Positions 15,551 through 23,967 of a stretch of 34,394 nt of DNA are shown here, one piece after another. The stretch is from positions 1 to 34,394 of the forward strand of contig JAISKT010000203.1 of NCBI GenBank assembly GCA_031261295.1, written 5' to 3'. A program made the position numbers and the translations under genes. Under the pieces are notes generated by a model. It saw nothing but the letters and a program-made list of their open reading frames with translations, was not told the origin of the DNA and did not search any database. How positions within the stretch are numbered: the first letter of the stretch is position 1; each line of letters starts with the position of its first letter. The stretch comes from Candidatus Symbiothrix sp. Its GTDB lineage: Bacteria; Bacteroidota; Bacteroidia; Bacteroidales; Azobacteroidaceae.

Positions 15551-18514
15551 TTATTCTTCCGGATACTTCTTCGGCGATTTTCCGAACTCCGCCTGAAAAC
15601 ATTTGGAGAAATAAGACGGGCTGGAAAATCCCACCATATACATTACTTCCGAAACCGTGAATTTGTTCTGCGATAAAAGCATTGCCGCTTTTTTCAGCCG
15701 GATGGAACGGATATATTCAACCGGCGATTTGCCGGTCAGTTGTTTGATTTTCCGGTAAATTTGTTTAGAACCCATACCGGACAGGATGCTGAGAGAATTG
15801 ACATTCAAATCGAGGTCGGAGATCCGGTCTTCGATGATGCCGGTCATTTCCGACAGGAATTTTTCATCGGGGGAAGTTATTTCAACCGGTTTTAGGGTGG
15901 TGAGTGTTTCAAAAGTGATTTTCTGTTTTAATTGCTGTTGAATCAACTCATTCAAATTCAACGCATTTTGCATGACCGACTCCAATTGTATTTTCTTATT
16001 ATTATCTTTTATGTCCGGCAATAGTTTTCTTAATGGGTTGATAATCAAATTTAAAGGCGTTTTAAATTCATGGGAAACATTGTTGTAAAAATCGATTTTC
16101 AGGTTTGAAAATTCGAGTGTTTTTTCCCTTTCAATGCGTTCGATACGCAGATTATTCCGCATCCTGAAAAAAATGAATATCCACAGTAACAGACCGGCTA
16201 TCAGGAGAATATAAATACATTTGGCGGCCGTAGTATAATACCAGGGAGGCGTAATGCGGATCATAAACACGAACGGCGTGTCAGAAGGTTCTCCCGATGA
16301 ATCCAATTTGCTGATAATCAAACGGTATTTCCCGTATTCTACGTTTTGGTATGAAATGCGATTGGTCTGTTGTTTTAATATATTCCACTTCGTATCAATC
16401 CCTTCCAACCGGTAAACAAATTTATTGCCTTGTTCATTGTAATACTGTAAGTCCGAAAATTCAAGGATCAGATTATTTTGTTTGTAGTTCAGTTTGATCT
16501 CATTCAGATAGCGTACACTCAAGTTTTCCGGATGATACAATTCGCCGTTCACATAAAGCGCTGTGAGAATGACCGGAGCATTTATTTCCGATTCCTGCAA
16601 CAATGACGGCGAAAACAAGGCCAATTCATCGCTTGCCCCCAGATAGATTTTACCGGACGTCGGATCATAAAATCCAGCGGTAAACAAGTTATTGACAATA
16701 TTCAGGTTTTGCACTTTTTCCGTTTGCTTATCGACTATCCAAACGCCTTCCGTAGTCGAAATCCAGAGATGCCGCCCTTCTTCCACCATAGATAGTATTT
16801 CGCAGGTATTGAACAGGTTAAGCCGGATAAACTTCGATTGGTTATTCTCCGGATCCATTCGGATCAATCCATTCGGAAATCCGATCCAGATAAATCCTTC
16901 ATTATCGCAAAGAATATAATCGGGTTGGTTATTTTCATTTTCGGCATCCAGGAGAATTTTGGTTATTTTATTTTCTTGAACATCAATTTTATTGACTCCG
17001 TTTTTATAGAACAACACCCACACATTTCCTTTTTTGTCGGGCGCTATCCGGTTGACAAAACTTCCCGAAAGTCCGTCCTGAACAGTATAATTCCGTTCGG
17101 CAACGTAAACGCCCGTCGATTGCATCAACCGTTGTTTATCGACCACGAATATTCCGCCGAGGCAGGTGGCAATCCACAAGCGGCCCCGGTCATCTTCGAA
17201 GAGATCATACGCCCAATTGGAATTGTAGGTATGCGTACTGTCGATAATGGAATAATGGACAAACTGCTTTTCCGGATAATCGTACCGGCTGATACTGCCG
17301 TCGGAAGCAATCCACAGCTGGTGGTCTTTATCTTCGTATATCTGCCGGATACGGTTGTGGGAAATGGGATAGTTGGAATCGCCCATCCGGTACCAGATCG
17401 AAGTTTCCGGATGGTTGAGCGAAGGAGCAAAAATCAATCCGTTTGTTCCGCCCAACCAGAAATTTTTGCGTGAATCGCGGAACAAAGCATGAAAACGGTT
17501 TCCGTTGCCTATACCGGTTATCCGGGAAATAGGAATAAACTGAAACGCTTTATTGTAGCGCGCCAAGGAAATATTGTAATCGGTTCCCAGCCAGCTATTC
17601 CGTTCCCTATCCGAAAAAATGCTCCATATTATATTGTTTGACAACGATTTATCATTTCGTGAGTCATGCACAATGTGTTGTACACTGTTGCTTTCTTCAT
17701 CATAAACGTAAAGCCCATTGTCTGTTCCGACAAGTAAATTTTCATTCGGATCAATTGCCAGCGATTTGACCGAATTATTGCGGAAATGATTTAAAGCTTC
17801 CGCCCGGTTCTGTGCCGGAACATATTTATACAGTGTACCTTCCGTTCCAATCCAAATACATTTTCGTAAAGTATCTTCCAGCAAAACATTGATAAACTGA
17901 TTACTTCTTTTGAAATCGGATGGAAGCGCAATTTTTTCAAATTTTCCGGTACCGGGTACGTATTTACAAAAACCGTTATACGTTCCGATATACAAGGTAT
18001 GATCCGATTGAATAATGGAATAAATCGTTTGATGCGGAAGACCGGAAGATTCGTTTGCCGGGATATTTTCAAGTGTATGGTTCTGAAGATGATAGCGAAA
18101 CAGACCTTTCAACGAGCCTATCCACAAAATGCTGTCGCAAACCGTCATTGTCCGCACATCGGTTGGAAAAACAACACCGGACGGTTCGGATTGATCCGTT
18201 TGGTAGTTATAAAAAAATACGCCGTTGTCTGTTCCGAGGCACAGATGACTTTTATTCAGAATCAAAATACAATAAACCTGATTATTTGTTTCGATTGAAG
18301 TATGGGCTTGTGCCGAAAAACCATCGTAACTATACAATCCCCGGTTCGATCCCATCCATATCAATCCCTGATAATCCTGGGCAAAACAATTGATTGCGGA
18401 GGCGTCAGCGCTCAGAACAATATTTTCAAAAGTATGGTAATCTGCTTTTTGTCCGTGCAAGCAAAATACAAATAAGAAAGAAAATAAGAAGCCATATAAG
18501 AATTTTCCGTGCAT
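15551..18514 (-). CDS. Propeller-type sensor/AraC regulator of the PUL, lacking ATPase and receiver domains
   Basis: 987 aa, inner membrane. Signal peptide (1-21), about 14 Reg_prop propeller repeats (W-G/S-x-GL-Y type, about 30-640), a Y_Y_Y domain (about 685-755), and one TM helix (about 766-784). A phospho-acceptor helix follows with the H-box NVSHEFKTPLNLI (His815, codon 16070-16072), and an AraC-type DNA-binding domain makes up the end (about 880-987; SKQIYRKIKQLTGKSPVEYI, FSSPSYFSKCFQAEFGKSP). Classical hybrid two-component systems of Bacteroides are about 1300-1400 aa and have HATPase_c and REC domains between these parts. Here the protein goes from the second DHp helix (LNLNELIQQQ) straight into the usual pre-AraC linker (TSPDEKFL) at about residue 862. 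It has its own promoter and should activate the galactan operon. Confidence 0.9.
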   Translation of the reverse strand: MHGKFLYGFLFSFLFVFCLHGQKADYHTFENIVLSADASAINCFAQDYQGLIWMGSNRGLYSYDGFSAQAHTSIETNNQVYCILILNKSHLCLGTDNGVFFYNYQTDQSEPSGVVFPTDVRTMTVCDSILWIGSLKGLFRYHLQNHTLENIPANESSGLPHQTIYSIIQSDHTLYIGTYNGFCKYVPGTGKFEKIALPSDFKRSNQFINVLLEDTLRKCIWIGTEGTLYKYVPAQNRAEALNHFRNNSVKSLAIDPNENLLVGTDNGLYVYDEESNSVQHIVHDSRNDKSLSNNIIWSIFSDRERNSWLGTDYNISLARYNKAFQFIPISRITGIGNGNRFHALFRDSRKNFWLGGTNGLIFAPSLNHPETSIWYRMGDSNYPISHNRIRQIYEDKDHQLWIASDGSISRYDYPEKQFVHYSIIDSTHTYNSNWAYDLFEDDRGRLWIATCLGGIFVVDKQRLMQSTGVYVAERNYTVQDGLSGSFVNRIAPDKKGNVWVLFYKNGVNKIDVQENKITKILLDAENENNQPDYILCDNEGFIWIGFPNGLIRMDPENNQSKFIRLNLFNTCEILSMVEEGRHLWISTTEGVWIVDKQTEKVQNLNIVNNLFTAGFYDPTSGKIYLGASDELALFSPSLLQESEINAPVILTALYVNGELYHPENLSVRYLNEIKLNYKQNNLILEFSDLQYYNEQGNKFVYRLEGIDTKWNILKQQTNRISYQNVEYGKYRLIISKLDSSGEPSDTPFVFMIRITPPWYYTTAAKCIYILLIAGLLLWIFIFFRMRNNLRIERIEREKTLEFSNLKIDFYNNVSHEFKTPLNLIINPLRKLLPDIKDNNKKIQLESVMQNALNLNELIQQQLKQKITFETLTTLKPVEITSPDEKFLSEMTGIIEDRISDLDLNVNSLSILSGMGSKQIYRKIKQLTGKSPVEYIRSIRLKKAAMLLSQNKFTVSEVMYMVGFSSPSYFSKCFQAEFGKSPKKYPEE

Positions 18515-18534
18515 TTTTAGGAATTAGATCCGTA

Positions 18535-18565
18535 CAAACATACATGAAAATTCCGGAATTTACAA
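18535..18565 (-). promoter_or_regulatory. Promoter for the sensor-regulator gene
   Basis: On the minus strand the -7 element TATGTTTG lies at 18535-18542, and a -33 TTG lies at 18563-18565 with a 20-bp spacer, both fitting the Bacteroidetes consensus. It is 20 bp upstream of the ATG at 18514 and diverges from the toxin-antitoxin promoter. Confidence 0.65.
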
Positions 18566-18593
18566 GTCTTAGCGTTATAAACAGGAAAAAGAC

Positions 18594-18624
18594 TTGCCTT
18601 ATAAAAAGGAAAAATATATCTTTG
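18594..18624 (+). promoter_or_regulatory. Promoter for the toxin-antitoxin pair
   Basis: A perfect -7 element TATCTTTG is at 18617-18624 and a -33 TTG at 18594-18596, with a 20-bp spacer. The 54-aa gene starts 30 bp downstream at 18654. Confidence 0.75.
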
Positions 18625-18653
18625 CGGTATCCAAATTTTAAATAAAAATTAAT

Positions 18654-18818
18654 ATGAAAACGACAAAAGAAAAAATCACCCAAAAGGAATCTCACATGGA
18701 CAAGGTAATAAAAGATCGGATAATGAGAGGGGAAAAATTATCAGCAATCGCCAAATATTGGCTCAGCAAAGATGGTGGAAATTGGGAAATATTGGACATG
18801 AAAGCGGTATTAAAATGA
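18654..18818 (+). CDS. Small antitoxin-like protein (54 aa) preceding PIN toxin
   Basis: Reading from the ATG at 18654 gives a 54-aa charged protein beginning MKTTKEKITQKESHMDK and ending GGNWEILDMKAVLK. A possible internal start at Met15 would give a 40-aa form. I do not recognise a named domain. The middle (RIMRGEKLSAIAKYWLSKD) could be a short helical or HTH-like unit, and the tail resembles small proteins found next to PIN genes in Bacteroidetes. The TGA stop overlaps the toxin start as ATGA (18815-18818), which implies translational coupling. Position, size and overlap argue for an antitoxin; binding to the toxin or its own promoter is inferred. Confidence 0.7.
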   Translation: MKTTKEKITQKESHMDKVIKDRIMRGEKLSAIAKYWLSKDGGNWEILDMKAVLK

Positions 18819-19234
18819 GATATTATTTAGACACCAATATATTAATGTTCATTTTGTCTAAGAAAAAACAGAGTGATATTAGTTCAAAGATAGCCAGCCT
18901 TTTGTCTGATTATGCCAATACGTTTTATGCTAGTTCTGTGGCGGTTAAAGAATTAATATTGCTGCATAGAATAGGAAAAATAAAAAATCAATTTTATAAA
19001 TCGGAAGAAGATCTATTAGACGAAATAACAAGATCGGAAATCAAAATTGTCTTTTTTAATGAACATCATTTTTCCAAATATACAAAACTGAAGATCGTTG
19101 AAGGCCATAAAGATATGAACGACCATGCCATTATTTCACAAGCCATGTCTGACAAAATCGCACTTATATCTTCCGATGGAGAATTTGAAAATTATGCTGC
19201 TCAAGGATTGAATTTTGTTTTCAATAAACGATAA
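18815..19234 (+). CDS. PIN-domain ribonuclease toxin (VapC-like)
   Basis: 139 aa from the ATG at 18815, which overlaps the upstream stop. A longer in-frame TTG start at 18758 would read out of frame through the antitoxin gene and is rejected. PIN features are all visible: YLDTNIL (Asp6), a helix with Glu46 (VAVKELILL), DMNDHAIISQA (Asp103) and ALISSDGEFE (Asp121). These acidic residues bind the Mg2+ or Mn2+ used for RNA cleavage in the family. The usual role is to cut tRNA, rRNA or mRNA when its partner is lost. Its stop is 15 bp from the convergent stop of the histidine kinase gene. Confidence 0.88.
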   Translation: MRYYLDTNILMFILSKKKQSDISSKIASLLSDYANTFYASSVAVKELILLHRIGKIKNQFYKSEEDLLDEITRSEIKIVFFNEHHFSKYTKLKIVEGHKDMNDHAIISQAMSDKIALISSDGEFENYAAQGLNFVFNKR

Positions 19235-19249
19235 TTTCTTCTTTTTTTA

Positions 19250-20590
19250 TTAGAAAATCATGCTGAAAACGGTCATGCCGTCTTTGGAGGTAGAATGTTG
19301 CAGTTTGCCGCCATGCAGACGCATGATGTAGCGCGAAACGCTGAGTCCGATGCCCGAACCCGATGCTTTGGTTGTAAAAAACGGTATAAAAATATGCGGT
19401 AAAACAGCAGCCGGAATGGGTTGGCCGGTATTGGCAATCGAGAGACTAAACTTATCCGGTTCGTGTTTGCCGGCAGAAATGACTATTTTTTCCCGGTTAT
19501 CGGGTTCTACCGCTTCAATCGCGTTTTTCACCAGATTGATGAGTACCTGCATCGTCAGATTTTCGTCGGCATGGATAATGACCGGTTCGGGAAGGAGGAT
19601 GTTTAACTCAATATTCTTTTCCTTGATAGCCGGTTCGTGCAGTTTGATGACCTTGTCAATCAAGGCATTCAGGTTAAAATCGCGTTTTTCCGGTTTGGGT
19701 ACGGAGGTAAATTTGCGGTAGGATTCCACAAAAGACAATAAACCGGAAGCCGTTGTGTTGATGGTTTCAAACGCTTCTAATGAGTTAGATTTCAGTTTGT
19801 TAAATTCCTTAAGGTACTTAAGGAATTTAAGGTCCTTAAAGACAAACATCATGGTTTCGCTCAATGACGTGATGGGCGCAATGGAATTCATAATCTCGTG
19901 AGTCATCACCCGGATGAGGCGAATCCACGATTCCATTTCTTTCATTTCCAATTCGTTGCCAATATTATTCAGGGTGATCACCCGCATCATTCCCCGTTTG
20001 AGTCTGATGTGCGAAATGCGCAGGCTGATGGATTGTTCTTCCCGCTCGGTCGCCAATGAAATCTGGAGATTATCGCCGGCTTTCAAACCGTGAAACAGCG
20101 CCGGATAAGTCTCGTTAATGGATTGCAACTGATTGATATGCGAAAAAACAGGCAATCCCAACATATCCAGAGCCGCCTGATTCACTTTTTGGACAATTCC
20201 CCGGTCATCCAGGATAATGATTCCGGTGGAAACGCTTTCGAGAATCAAGCTCAGGAAATTTTCATTTTCAATCACTTCCTTGCGGGCATTGGCCAGGATT
20301 TCCTTGATGCGGTTCATCATTTGGTTCATTTCCTTTTCCCGGGAGGAAAGTTTGGTTTCCGAAAAATGAAAGGAATAATCGCCGTTATCCAAGGCATTGA
20401 GCAAAAACAGGATATTTTGGTTGTAGCGTTGGTAGCATTTGCTTAAGGCAGAAAGACAAAGAAAAATCAATAGTATGCCGATGACGGCATAGATATATCC
20501 TTGGGCAAAAAAAGCAAAAGTAGTCCCTGCCGTTGCTACAATCAACAATGCCGTATAAATGTAGAGTTTGTATTGAATGGACTTAAACAT
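19250..20590 (-). CDS. NtrY-like sensor histidine kinase
   Basis: 446 aa, membrane-bound. Two N-terminal TM helices (about 8-50) with almost no periplasmic loop, a linker/HAMP-like helix (about 55-108), a PAS domain (about 110-215: ESVSTGIIILDDRGIVQKVNQAALDMLG), and HisKA with the phospho-acceptor His231 in RVMTHEIMNSIAPI. HATPase_c follows with N-box LINLVKNAIEAVEP, G1 SIANTGQPIP and G2 GSGIGLSV. The start overlaps the end of the response regulator gene by 8 bp, so the two form a pair. A periodic L-K-rich segment encoded by a 9-bp DNA repeat lies in the HisKA helical hairpin at residues 250-264. The signal is unknown. Confidence 0.93.
   Translation of the reverse strand: MFKSIQYKLYIYTALLIVATAGTTFAFFAQGYIYAVIGILLIFLCLSALSKCYQRYNQNILFLLNALDNGDYSFHFSETKLSSREKEMNQMMNRIKEILANARKEVIENENFLSLILESVSTGIIILDDRGIVQKVNQAALDMLGLPVFSHINQLQSINETYPALFHGLKAGDNLQISLATEREEQSISLRISHIRLKRGMMRVITLNNIGNELEMKEMESWIRLIRVMTHEIMNSIAPITSLSETMMFVFKDLKFLKYLKEFNKLKSNSLEAFETINTTASGLLSFVESYRKFTSVPKPEKRDFNLNALIDKVIKLHEPAIKEKNIELNILLPEPVIIHADENLTMQVLINLVKNAIEAVEPDNREKIVISAGKHEPDKFSLSIANTGQPIPAAVLPHIFIPFFTTKASGSGIGLSVSRYIMRLHGGKLQHSTSKDGMTVFSMIF
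19799..19843. repeat. 9-bp-period CTTAAG-type repeat inside the kinase coding sequence
   Basis: Five 9-bp units: GTTAAATTC, CTTAAGGTA, CTTAAGGAA, TTTAAGGTC, CTTAAAGAC. They have the same core and period as the intergenic array at 5328-5372. On the minus strand they encode residues 250-264, a three-residue-period peptide (VFKDLKFLKYLKEFN). The 9-bp period equals three codons, so unit gain or loss keeps the frame. Confidence 0.85.
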
Positions 20591-21947
20591 TGTATTTTTT
20601 CATCTTGCTGTACAAGGTCGGCCGTGTGATTCCTAATTCCGCCGCTACAGCAGACAAATTGTCTTTATTTCGTTTCAATGAATTTTGAATAAGTATTTTT
20701 TCGGCTTCATCCAACGTCAGGTTATCCAATCCGGGGTCGGTGGAATTTGATTTTTTCAAATAAAAATCAGAAGCCTGCAACAGGTTGTTTTCCGAAAGAA
20801 TCACCGCCTTTTCTATGGTATGTTGCAATTCCCGGATATTGCCCGGCCAATTGTATTCCAGCAGTTTATCAATGGCGTTTGCCGAAAAAGCCATGTCGCC
20901 TTTGTCATATTTTCCGGCATATTTCTTCAGGAAAAACTTTGCCAGCAACGGAATATCTTCTTTCCGTTCCCGCAAAGCCGGCATCTCTATCTGAATGGTA
21001 TTGATGCGGTACAATAAATCTTCCCGGAACTCTTCTTTTTGCACAGAATCTTGTAAATTACGATTGGTGGCGCTTATCAAGCGGATATCCACCGGAAGGG
21101 GTTTATTGTCCCCTACCCTCACGACTTGCCGGGATTGCAGGACACTCAGTAATTTCGCTTGCAACGGATAGGATAAATTCCCTATTTCATCTAAGAACAA
21201 TGTTCCGCCGTTAGCGACTTCAAACTTACCGGCTCTATCGGCTTTGGCATCTGTGAAAGAACCTTTTACGTGGCCGAACAACTCGCTTTCAAACAACGAT
21301 TCGGTAATAGCGCCCATATCCACCGTTATCAAAACAGCCTTGTGACGGGACGAAATCCGGTGAATTTCGCGGGCAATCACTTCTTTTCCCGTACCGTTTT
21401 CGCCGGTAATCAGGATGTTGGCATCCGTTTTCGCCACTTTTTGAATCATCCGGTGTAATTCCTGCATCACCTCCGAATCTCCCCAACAAATCTCCTGCTC
21501 CTTATTCAATTCCGCCTGCAAAATATCCTGCTTCTCATGCAATTGCTTGACCTCTTTGCGGGATTGCCGCAACGAATAGGCCGCTTGCAAGGTAGCAATC
21601 AATTTGGCATTGTCCCAGGGTTTGACCACAAAATCGCTGGCGCCCTGTTTCAACGCTTTCACAGCCAAGTCAATATCGGCGTATGCGGTAAAAAGTACGA
21701 CCGGCAGTTCGGTATCAAATTTTTTGATTTCCGACAGCCAATACAAACCTTCATTTCCGGTGTTAATGCCGGCGGAAAAGTTCATATCCAGCAACACCAT
21801 ATCAGGCGATGTATTCCGTAAAGTAGCCGGGAGTTGATTGGGCGAAGATAAAAGGGTGACGGTCTCAAAGTATCTTTCGAGTAACATGCGCAAGGCTGTC
21901 AAGACATTTTTATTGTCGTCAACGACTAATATATTACCCTTTTTCAT
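20583..21947 (-). CDS. NtrC-family sigma-54-dependent response regulator
   Basis: 454 aa. REC domain (about 4-118) with acidic pocket DD10-11, phospho-acceptor Asp54 (LLDMNF), TA89-90 and Lys109. AAA+ domain (about 155-390) with Walker A GENGTGKE (182-189), Walker B GGTLFLDEIG and an arginine-rich sensor region (EFREDLLYRIN). Fis-type HTH at the end (LSAVAAELGITRPTLYSKMKK). The sigma-54 contact loop reads GSFTDA (229-234) where the canonical form is GAFTGA; D at the fifth position is, from memory, common in Bacteroidetes homologues. The ATG lies inside the 3' end of the dehydratase gene upstream (14-bp overlap), and the kinase gene follows with an 8-bp overlap, so it is translated from the polysaccharide operon. 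Confidence 0.95.
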   Translation of the reverse strand: MKKGNILVVDDNKNVLTALRMLLERYFETVTLLSSPNQLPATLRNTSPDMVLLDMNFSAGINTGNEGLYWLSEIKKFDTELPVVLFTAYADIDLAVKALKQGASDFVVKPWDNAKLIATLQAAYSLRQSRKEVKQLHEKQDILQAELNKEQEICWGDSEVMQELHRMIQKVAKTDANILITGENGTGKEVIAREIHRISSRHKAVLITVDMGAITESLFESELFGHVKGSFTDAKADRAGKFEVANGGTLFLDEIGNLSYPLQAKLLSVLQSRQVVRVGDNKPLPVDIRLISATNRNLQDSVQKEEFREDLLYRINTIQIEMPALRERKEDIPLLAKFFLKKYAGKYDKGDMAFSANAIDKLLEYNWPGNIRELQHTIEKAVILSENNLLQASDFYLKKSNSTDPGLDNLTLDEAEKILIQNSLKRNKDNLSAVAAELGITRPTLYSKMKKYNV

Positions 21948-23883
21948 TGGTATCGTATTCCGAATATTTGGAGTTCAGGCTTATAAATTCCGGAACGATT
22001 GCTTTCATTCGTTTGACTACTTCTTGCGATTGATAACCTTTAGCAGCCTCTAACAGTTCGGCTAAAGAGGTAACCACTTTTTCATAATCATACTCTCTTA
22101 CAGAACCAATCTTAATTTTAGCATTGTGTGTCGGTTTGACGGTTTCTTTATCATATAACAATTCTTCGTACAGTTTTTCTCCCGGACGCAATCCAGTAAA
22201 CACAATGTTAATATCCTTATACGGTTCAAATCCGGACAAACGGATCATTTCTTCCGCCAGGTATTTTATTTTTACCGAATCACCCATATCGAACACAAAA
22301 ACTTCACCGCCTTTCCCAAAATTTCCGGCTTCCAATACTAAACGGCAAGCTTCCGGAATGGTCATAAAATAGCGGATAATATCCGGATGCGTAACCGTTA
22401 CCGGGCCTCCCTCACTTATTTGTTGCTCAAAACGAGGAATCACCGAACCATTGGAAGCCAATACATTACCAAAACGGGTGGTAATGAAACGAGTCGCATT
22501 GTCTCCTTTTTCTTCCTTTAATTTTTTGAATAGCGATTGCACGTAAATCTCGGCAATGCGCTTGGAAGCTCCCATTACGTTGCCGGGGTTCACTGCTTTA
22601 TCAGTCGAAATCATGACAAAAGCTTCTACGTTGTATTCCACTGCTAAATCAGCCAAATTCTTAGTTCCCAATACATTGGTCAGAACAGCTTCGGAAGGAT
22701 GATCTTCCATCAAGGGAACATGTTTGTAAGCGGCGGCATGGTAAATCAAATCCGGCCTGTACTTTTCAAACAACTGTTTCATCAGGTCATAATCCCGCAC
22801 GTTGGCTATGAGCGGTTTGTATTTAATATGCGGATATTTATCATTCAACTCCATACTGACCTCATGTAGAGGGCTTTCAGCAATATCGCAGACCAGCAGC
22901 AAGCCTACTTTGAATTTACTTACCTGCCTTACTATTTCGTGGCCGATGGAACCGGCGGCTCCAGTAATCAGCAACGTTTTTCCCTCCAGGTTTTTACCAA
23001 TGGAGTTTATATCTATTTCTATCGGAATCCGTTGCAAAAGATCTTCAATCTTTACTTTTTTCAGGTTCTTGAATTTCCACTGTTCGTTGCCCAAATCTTC
23101 AAGAGGCGGTGTTGACAGCAGTTCTTTTTTATATTTGATACATTCTTCCGAAAGCAATCGTTTCTCTTTTCTTTCTATTTCTTTTGGATTAATAACGATC
23201 GCATTGAATTGCGATTTTATCTTTTCATTTCTAAACACATCCTCAATGTAATAGACAGGCATATTGATTATCCGTTTATTCGCAATATTCGATTCCGGAG
23301 AGATAAAACCGACCGGTTTGTATTTCGATGCTTCCGAATGGTTTAACAAGCGAACTAAATCCACACTGGATGGACTCACTCCATATATCAAAACGGGAAT
23401 ATCTTTGTGCCTTTTTGAATCGTTTATTTTAGCATAATCAAACAATAAACGGATAGTCATCCTGCCAAAAAAAATAGCTGTAAATGCCACTATAAAGTTA
23501 ATGAAAAACCCAACGTCCGGCATAATATAATGTTCAAAATTGGCATTGATTAGATTATTGAATAAAAAAAGGACAATGTTGGCACAAAATAAAGAGAAAA
23601 AAACGCGCAAAGCATCCCTAAAGCCTGAAAAGCGGATCACCCCGTAATATGTTTTGAAAACATAGAAAAAAAATCCGGATACTGCCAAGCAAAGAAGCAT
23701 CTTTACTACATAAGGAGTTAAAACAAACGGAGCTTTAATCAAATGAAAACAAATCAGATAGGATAGGGTGAACGAAACAAATATAATAAAAAGGTCAACT
23801 CCAAAAATAATCCATTTGGGTAAAAAAGGAACCTTTTCTAATCGTGAAAGAATAGAAACGAGTAGTTTCCGCAGGTTAGACAT
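21934..23883 (-). CDS. Membrane-bound UDP-sugar 4,6-dehydratase (PglF/WbpM/CapD-like), copy 1
   Basis: 649 aa. Four N-terminal TM helices (about 25-145), a small Rossmann-like domain (about 160-255), and a C-terminal extended SDR domain. The NAD(P)-binding motif is TGAAGSIG (307-314), followed by AAAYKHVPLME. The catalytic triplet is in ISTDKAVNP (Thr-Asp-Lys 427-429), which replaces the usual Ser-Tyr-Lys as in PglF-type enzymes, then NVMGASKRIAEIYVQ and the GLRPGEKLYEELL motif. The family converts UDP-GlcNAc to a 4-keto-6-deoxy sugar. It ends by overlapping the response regulator gene and is a paralogue of the next gene upstream; a -7 element at 23924-23931 suggests independent transcription. 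Confidence 0.94.
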   Translation of the reverse strand: MSNLRKLLVSILSRLEKVPFLPKWIIFGVDLFIIFVSFTLSYLICFHLIKAPFVLTPYVVKMLLCLAVSGFFFYVFKTYYGVIRFSGFRDALRVFFSLFCANIVLFLFNNLINANFEHYIMPDVGFFINFIVAFTAIFFGRMTIRLLFDYAKINDSKRHKDIPVLIYGVSPSSVDLVRLLNHSEASKYKPVGFISPESNIANKRIINMPVYYIEDVFRNEKIKSQFNAIVINPKEIERKEKRLLSEECIKYKKELLSTPPLEDLGNEQWKFKNLKKVKIEDLLQRIPIEIDINSIGKNLEGKTLLITGAAGSIGHEIVRQVSKFKVGLLLVCDIAESPLHEVSMELNDKYPHIKYKPLIANVRDYDLMKQLFEKYRPDLIYHAAAYKHVPLMEDHPSEAVLTNVLGTKNLADLAVEYNVEAFVMISTDKAVNPGNVMGASKRIAEIYVQSLFKKLKEEKGDNATRFITTRFGNVLASNGSVIPRFEQQISEGGPVTVTHPDIIRYFMTIPEACRLVLEAGNFGKGGEVFVFDMGDSVKIKYLAEEMIRLSGFEPYKDINIVFTGLRPGEKLYEELLYDKETVKPTHNAKIKIGSVREYDYEKVVTSLAELLEAAKGYQSQEVVKRMKAIVPEFISLNSKYSEYDTNEKG

Positions 23884-23923
23884 TTAATTTTAATTCTTAA
23901 TTTGACAATAATTGTTAACTATA

Positions 23924-23931
23924 CAAAGATA
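23924..23931 (-). promoter_or_regulatory. -7 element upstream of dehydratase copy 1
   Basis: The minus strand reads TATCTTTG, a perfect -7 match, 41 bp before the ATG at 23883. The nearest -33 candidate (TTTG at 23961-23964) is farther than usual. It would drive dehydratase copy 1 together with the two-component pair. Confidence 0.5.
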
Positions 23932-23967
23932 TAAAAAAAATGAATAATAAAAAAATGACACAAAACT

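Noticed and set aside
18758-19234. Longer TTG-started version of the PIN toxin
   Set aside because: It overlaps most of the antitoxin gene out of frame; the ATG at 18815 gives the normal PIN start and an ATGA overlap.
23580-23585. TGGCAC as the -24 part of a sigma-54 promoter
   Set aside because: No TTGC follows at the proper spacing and no plus-strand gene is present.
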